Shown one piece after another: positions 38,144 to 41,401 of a stretch of DNA of 41,401 nt. Position numbers and translations under genes: made by a program. The DNA comes from Limiplasma sp964504385 (GTDB lineage Bacteria > Bacillota > Clostridia > Christensenellales > Aristaeellaceae), in contig CAZDEF010000015.1 of assembly GCA_964504385.1 (NCBI GenBank), forward strand, positions 1-41,401. The letters run 5' to 3'. How positions within the stretch are numbered: position 1 is the first letter of the stretch; every line of letters starts with the position of its first letter. The notes under the pieces were generated by a model that was not told the origin of the DNA, searched no databases, and saw only the letters and a program-made list of their open reading frames with translations.

Positions 38144-39364
38144 ATGCTGCGAAAAATGCGCGGTTTTGGCGGAGGCTTTCCAGCGCTGAGAGGACGGGTG
38201 GATGCGGACGTAGCCATTGCGGGCGGAGGGCTGACAGGGCTGACCATCGCCGTGTGGCTGCGCCGCGCCGGACTGCGCGTGGCAATCGCAGAGGGACGGA
38301 CCGTTGGCGGCGGCGCAAGCGCGCAGTGCAGGGGCGTTGTCAGCCTGAGCGGCACACGCTGTGCAGGGATCCGCAAGCGCTTCGGGATGGAGAGCGTGCA
38401 GGCCTTTGCAGATACCAGTCTCTGCGCGTTCCGTGCTGTGCGCGAACTGGCGGATGCGGCCTCGCTCTGGCAGACGCGGGATGTGCTCGTGCACTTTTCC
38501 AGCGGCGAGGCGCAAGTAGAAAAGCAAATCTTGCAAAGTGTGGGCATCCGCGCGGAGATGCAAACGGAAACGCGGCTGAAGATGCCCGGTATGGGTAGGG
38601 TGGATCCGAAACGCTATCTGCAGCTGATGGAACAGCTGGCGCTGGACAGCGGCGTGGCGATCTTTGAACATTCGCGCGTGAACGCGATGGAAACGAATGA
38701 GATCATCACGGAGCATGGAAGCATCCGCGCGCCTTATATTGTGGTGGCGACGGGATATCCCATCCTCAATGTGCCGGGATGGTACTTTCTGTATCTGACG
38801 CAGAGCGCCTATGCGTTCAAGCGCGTGGACGCAGAGCCGGAGATCTGCATGGCGGAGGATGGCGCATGGATGGCGGCGGACGGGCAGATGTGGCGACGGG
38901 TGGGCCGCGTGGGGACGTATGCGGAAACAGCGGCCGGAGAACGCCTGTGCGGCAGTGATGTGCAGGCACCCGATCAGCTGCCGGTCATAGGCGCTTATGC
39001 CCCCAAAACACCGGCGCTGTTGGTGGCAGCGGCCTATGGCGGCCGGGGGTTGATCGGCAGCATGACGGCGGCGCAGGCGATCAGCAGCCGGATCCTGGGG
39101 CTGCCTTCAAAGGGCTACGAGCTGTATGATGGGGGCCGGCTGCGCAGGGATCTGAAAACGCCGCTGAAAACAGGCCTGCGCTTTGCAAGCACCACGCTTG
39201 CCCATTTTTCAGCGCCGCGTTGCCCGCATTTGGGCGGCCGATTGCGGTTTGATCCGCAGACCAAACTGTGGCAATGTCCCTGCCACGGTTCCTGCTTTGA
39301 TGATATCGGCCAGGTTGTAACTGCGCCCGCAGTGCATGAGGCAGTGCTCAGGGATCGAAAATGA
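38144..39364 (+). CDS. FAD-dependent oxidoreductase with C-terminal Rieske [2Fe-2S] domain
   Basis: A 406-residue protein. The N-terminal FAD-binding (DAO-like) fold has DVAIAGGGLTGLTIAVWLRRAG followed by the acidic strand end VAIAEGR. QCRGVVS and the second FAD contact region DQLPVIGAYAP...AAAYGGRGLIGSMTAAQ follow. The C-terminus has Rieske ligands Cys360 and His362 (CPHLGG), Cys378 and His381 (CPCHGS). This is the YhfW-like architecture, usually near 500 residues, so this one is shorter. The substrate is unknown. The ATG at 38144 has GGAGG five bases upstream; an in-frame extension back to 37952 overlaps the divergent gene and is not used. The stop is three bases from that of the convergent esterase paralogue. 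Confidence 0.88.
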   Translation: MLRKMRGFGGGFPALRGRVDADVAIAGGGLTGLTIAVWLRRAGLRVAIAEGRTVGGGASAQCRGVVSLSGTRCAGIRKRFGMESVQAFADTSLCAFRAVRELADAASLWQTRDVLVHFSSGEAQVEKQILQSVGIRAEMQTETRLKMPGMGRVDPKRYLQLMEQLALDSGVAIFEHSRVNAMETNEIITEHGSIRAPYIVVATGYPILNVPGWYFLYLTQSAYAFKRVDAEPEICMAEDGAWMAADGQMWRRVGRVGTYAETAAGERLCGSDVQAPDQLPVIGAYAPKTPALLVAAAYGGRGLIGSMTAAQAISSRILGLPSKGYELYDGGRLRRDLKTPLKTGLRFASTTLAHFSAPRCPHLGGRLRFDPQTKLWQCPCHGSCFDDIGQVVTAPAVHEAVLRDRK

Positions 39365-39367
39365 TCT

Positions 39368-40216
39368 TCAGCAAAGGCAGGATCTCAGAAATACCAACAG
39401 CTCATCCTCAAAATCATTGATGCGCTCGTGCGCATGCTTGGCATAGATCAGCCGCTGCTTGGGACAGTTCAGAGCGTCAAAGAGCTTCTGCTGCGCATCG
39501 GGCGGAGAGAGGGGATCCAGCAGCGCTGTTCCCATCAGCACCCTGCAGCGAACCAACGGAGCAAAAGAAAGCAGATCGATCCAATGCATGGCGGAAAGCA
39601 GCTTCTGCTCGTTGGCATGCAAGGGATCGCAAAAGCGAAAGTGACGCTGGATCCCTTTGTAAAAATCGCTGGCGCTTCCATTGCGGACGATGCCTTCCAG
39701 CGCAGCAGGCATGGGGGTGAGCATAGCGCAGGCACTGACTTTTTCAGCAAGCAGCGATGCGACGACCAGCGCCAGTCCTCCGCCCAGCCCTTCGCCCCAA
39801 GTGACGACGCAAGAAGGGTTCAGGCGACGTATCGCTGCATGCGCAGTGACCAGAGCATCCGCATAAAGCTGGGCGAGGGGCATCCCCTCCGGCGCGGTTT
39901 GATAGCCGAGGGTGAGGTCGGCCGTCTCGCGCTGATTCTGCATGGCGACCACGGAAAAACCGGCGGCGATGAAGCGGGTCATGTGATGCCAGCCGCGGAC
40001 GGGAACGTGGTAGTCATGGAACAGGAGGAGCAAAGGGCGCGCTGCTTGGGCTGGAGGGGTGATGCATCTGGCGGCAAGGGCGCGTCCATCGTTTGCCGCA
40101 AACTGGAGCAGGGCGTAATCAGCAGCGGGATGAGTGAAAGGTTGCTTGATAACGGTGATCCTTCGGGACGCGGAGGCTTTTTGAACGGCACTGTTCCAGT
40201 ATTCCGGATCTGTCAT
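39368..40216 (-). CDS. CE7 acetylesterase-like paralogue, nucleophile serine missing
   Basis: A 282-residue alpha/beta hydrolase related to the gene just upstream (acetyl xylan esterase/cephalosporin deacetylase family). Matching blocks are LLLFHDYHVPVRGWHHM, GEGLGGGLALVVASL, MGTALLDPLSPP and AKHAHERINDFED. The nucleophile elbow reads G141-E-G143-L-G145, against GASQG in its neighbour, so the Ser is Gly143. The family's RGQGG block is also lost. The acid Asp234 and base His263 remain. It is probably not a normal serine esterase and may be a binding or partner protein for the upstream enzyme. AAGGAGG precedes the ATG. The gap to the upstream stop is 14 bases, so they form one operon. Confidence 0.82.
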   Translation of the reverse strand: MTDPEYWNSAVQKASASRRITVIKQPFTHPAADYALLQFAANDGRALAARCITPPAQAARPLLLLFHDYHVPVRGWHHMTRFIAAGFSVVAMQNQRETADLTLGYQTAPEGMPLAQLYADALVTAHAAIRRLNPSCVVTWGEGLGGGLALVVASLLAEKVSACAMLTPMPAALEGIVRNGSASDFYKGIQRHFRFCDPLHANEQKLLSAMHWIDLLSFAPLVRCRVLMGTALLDPLSPPDAQQKLFDALNCPKQRLIYAKHAHERINDFEDELLVFLRSCLC

Positions 40217-40230
40217 GATGAGCTTCCTCC

Positions 40231-41187
40231 TTACGAAAAGAAATCGAGCAGCAGATCGTCGAAAGCCTGTATTTCCTCATGCCCAAATTCCGGAAAGAGG
40301 ACATGCGTTTTGGGACAGCGGAGCTGGTTGTAGGCGGCGTACTGGGTGATCGGCGGACAAATGGTATCGCATAGTCCGGTTCCGAACAGCACTTCACATT
40401 GAACCCAGGAGGCAAGATTGTGGACATCCATATAACCGAGCTTTGTAAAGATCTCTTCCGTCCGCTGCCCGGTAGGATCAAACCAGCGGGTGTAGTAGCG
40501 CAGGCCTTCGTAGGCCGTTTCATCTGCGCCAAGTTCCCACACTTTCTGAAAATCGCTCAAAAAAGGGTACAGAATAGCGGCTTTGCGGGGCAGATCCGGG
40601 TTTAGGGCGGCACAGGCCAGCCCGAGACCTCCGCCCTGCGAGGCGCCATTGATATAGATGCGCTTTTGGTCGATCCCATCCAGTGTGCGCACGATCCGGC
40701 ACAGAATGCGTATGTCCTGATAGAGACGAACGTAATACATGTTTTCAGGCGGGCCATCCAAACCGGCGACCAGATGGCCCGCTGCTGTCGTGCCTTCAAA
40801 ACCACCTGCATCCTGACTGCGCCCGCCTTGCCCGGGACAATCCATGGCGATAACGGCCATGCCCATTCCGGCAAAGGAGGAGTGCTCCAAAAAGCTCCGG
40901 CTGCTGCCGGGATAGCCGTGAAACTGCAGCACCAATGGCACGGGATGATCCTGCACGGGTTTGATGTATCGGGCATAGAGGCGGGCTCCGCGCATTCCTT
41001 CAAACCAGAGATCCCGGTATTCACAGGTGGGAAAACAGGGAATCTTGGAGGGCTTGCTTTCGTAGAGCAGAGGGATCTTCTCGGCTTCTTCCATGCGCTT
41101 TGCCCAAAAGACATCAAGATCCTTCGGCAAGGGCGTTGTGCCCAAAACGCTCTCATAGGCATGAAGCTGTTCCCGGCTGATCTGCAT
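40231..41187 (-). CDS. Acetyl xylan esterase / cephalosporin-C deacetylase family (CE7)
   Basis: A 318-residue cytosolic esterase with no signal peptide. The CE7 hallmarks are present: GQGGRSQD (119-126), the nucleophile elbow GASQGGG with Ser183, acid Asp274 (GLCDTICPP) and base His303 (FGHEEI). Known members remove acetyl groups from short xylo-oligosaccharides and other small acetylated sugars, and form hexamers. The start is the ATG at 41187 with GGAGGTGA five bases upstream; a TTG at 41202 overlaps that site and is rejected. The promoter carries a catabolite-type operator just after the start point, fitting carbohydrate control. The second gene of the operon is a degenerate paralogue. 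Confidence 0.93.
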   Translation of the reverse strand: MQISREQLHAYESVLGTTPLPKDLDVFWAKRMEEAEKIPLLYESKPSKIPCFPTCEYRDLWFEGMRGARLYARYIKPVQDHPVPLVLQFHGYPGSSRSFLEHSSFAGMGMAVIAMDCPGQGGRSQDAGGFEGTTAAGHLVAGLDGPPENMYYVRLYQDIRILCRIVRTLDGIDQKRIYINGASQGGGLGLACAALNPDLPRKAAILYPFLSDFQKVWELGADETAYEGLRYYTRWFDPTGQRTEEIFTKLGYMDVHNLASWVQCEVLFGTGLCDTICPPITQYAAYNQLRCPKTHVLFPEFGHEEIQAFDDLLLDFFS

Positions 41188-41325
41188 GGGATTCACCTCC
41201 AAGATCTATCAAATGCGCTTTTCTGCTGAGTATAACGGTCAACCAAAAAAAGACGGCTTTCGACTTTGGCCCGGCATATTCCATTGGAACAAAGTGAGAA
41301 ATGGATGCCGCGGTGTTTCTATCTT

Positions 41326-41339
41326 GCAAAACGTTTTCA
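41326..41339 (-). promoter_or_regulatory. cre-like operator (CcpA or LacI/GalR type)
   Basis: TGAAAACGTTTTGC has the perfect central palindrome AAAACGTTTT and matches the cre consensus TGWAANCGNTNWCA at 12 of 14 positions. It lies about 10-24 bases after the predicted transcription start, where a bound repressor would block elongation or initiation. Confidence 0.65.
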
Positions 41340-41355
41340 TATCGTACATACTGGA

Positions 41356-41384
41356 ATTATATCATGCTTTTGTGTCGCAGTCAT
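41356..41384 (-). promoter_or_regulatory. Promoter of the CE7 esterase operon
   Basis: Minus-strand TATAAT (41361-41356) is a perfect -10 with TG one base before it (extended). ATGACT (41384-41379), 4 of 6 to the -35 consensus, is 17 bases upstream. The start would be near 41349. Confidence 0.8.
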
Positions 41385-41401
41385 TAACAAATCACCCCCT
41401 T

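Noticed and set aside
1..41401. tRNA, rRNA, CRISPR array or insertion sequence
   Set aside because: No cloverleaf with conserved TTCRANY arm, no rRNA-like stretch, no regularly spaced repeats and no transposase-like frame were seen on either strand by reading.

Overview
The window is about 41 kb of GC-rich chromosomal DNA (by eye near 60% GC) from a Gram-positive anaerobe of the Clostridia type. The evidence is the linkage rbgA-rnhB-comM-dprA-topA-trmFO-hslV-hslU, which is a Firmicutes core locus, the clostridial glgC-glgD-glgA set, a PdaB-like deacetylase, and strong Shine-Dalgarno sites before almost every gene. The species cannot be named from the sequence. No rRNA, tRNA, CRISPR array, transposase or integrase was seen.

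Region 1 (1-20290, plus strand) is one long, tightly packed run of genes, many overlapping by 1-20 bases. It begins with ribosome assembly GTPase RbgA and RNase HII. A 1360-residue membrane protein follows, joining two GT-C glycosyltransferase modules and two carbohydrate-binding-like modules. Then come the DNA-uptake and topology genes comM, dprA and topA, tRNA methylase trmFO, a secreted hydrolase-like protein that has lost its nucleophile serine, the HslVU protease, an MtaD-type deaminase, and three GT4 glycosyltransferases that look like an exopolysaccharide module. Compared with the usual Firmicutes order, xerC and codY are absent at their expected places.

Region 2 (20264-28585) holds two metal-efflux operons on the minus strand. 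csoR-copA (copper) has two perfect 17-bp operators, one inside the promoter spacer and one over the predicted transcription start. copA carries a C-terminal metal-binding domain with its own internal ribosome site, suggesting a free CopZ-like chaperone made from the same gene. smtB-HMA-zntA (zinc/cadmium) has a 12-4-12 inverted repeat over its promoter and a stand-alone metal-binding domain that is normally fused to the pump. A large FtsX-type permease without an ATPase lies between the two operons.

Region 3 (28609-33612) has a HAD phosphatase and the glycogen operon glgC-glgD-glgA on the minus strand. The operon has a leader of about 250 nt containing a strong hairpin and possible leader ORFs.

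Region 4 (about 33650-35250) is a lower-GC islet of unrecognised small genes: two short membrane peptides, a coiled-coil protein and a C-terminally anchored 205-residue protein. Each transcription unit has its own promoter and/or terminator. This is the most likely place for undescribed biology.

Region 5 (35281-41401) carries a PdaB-like deacetylase with a two-OB-fold SSB, a D-2-hydroxyacid dehydrogenase divergent from an FAD/Rieske oxidoreductase, and a CE7 acetylesterase operon. The second gene of that operon is a paralogue lacking the catalytic serine. The operon has a consensus-like promoter followed by a cre/LacI-type operator.
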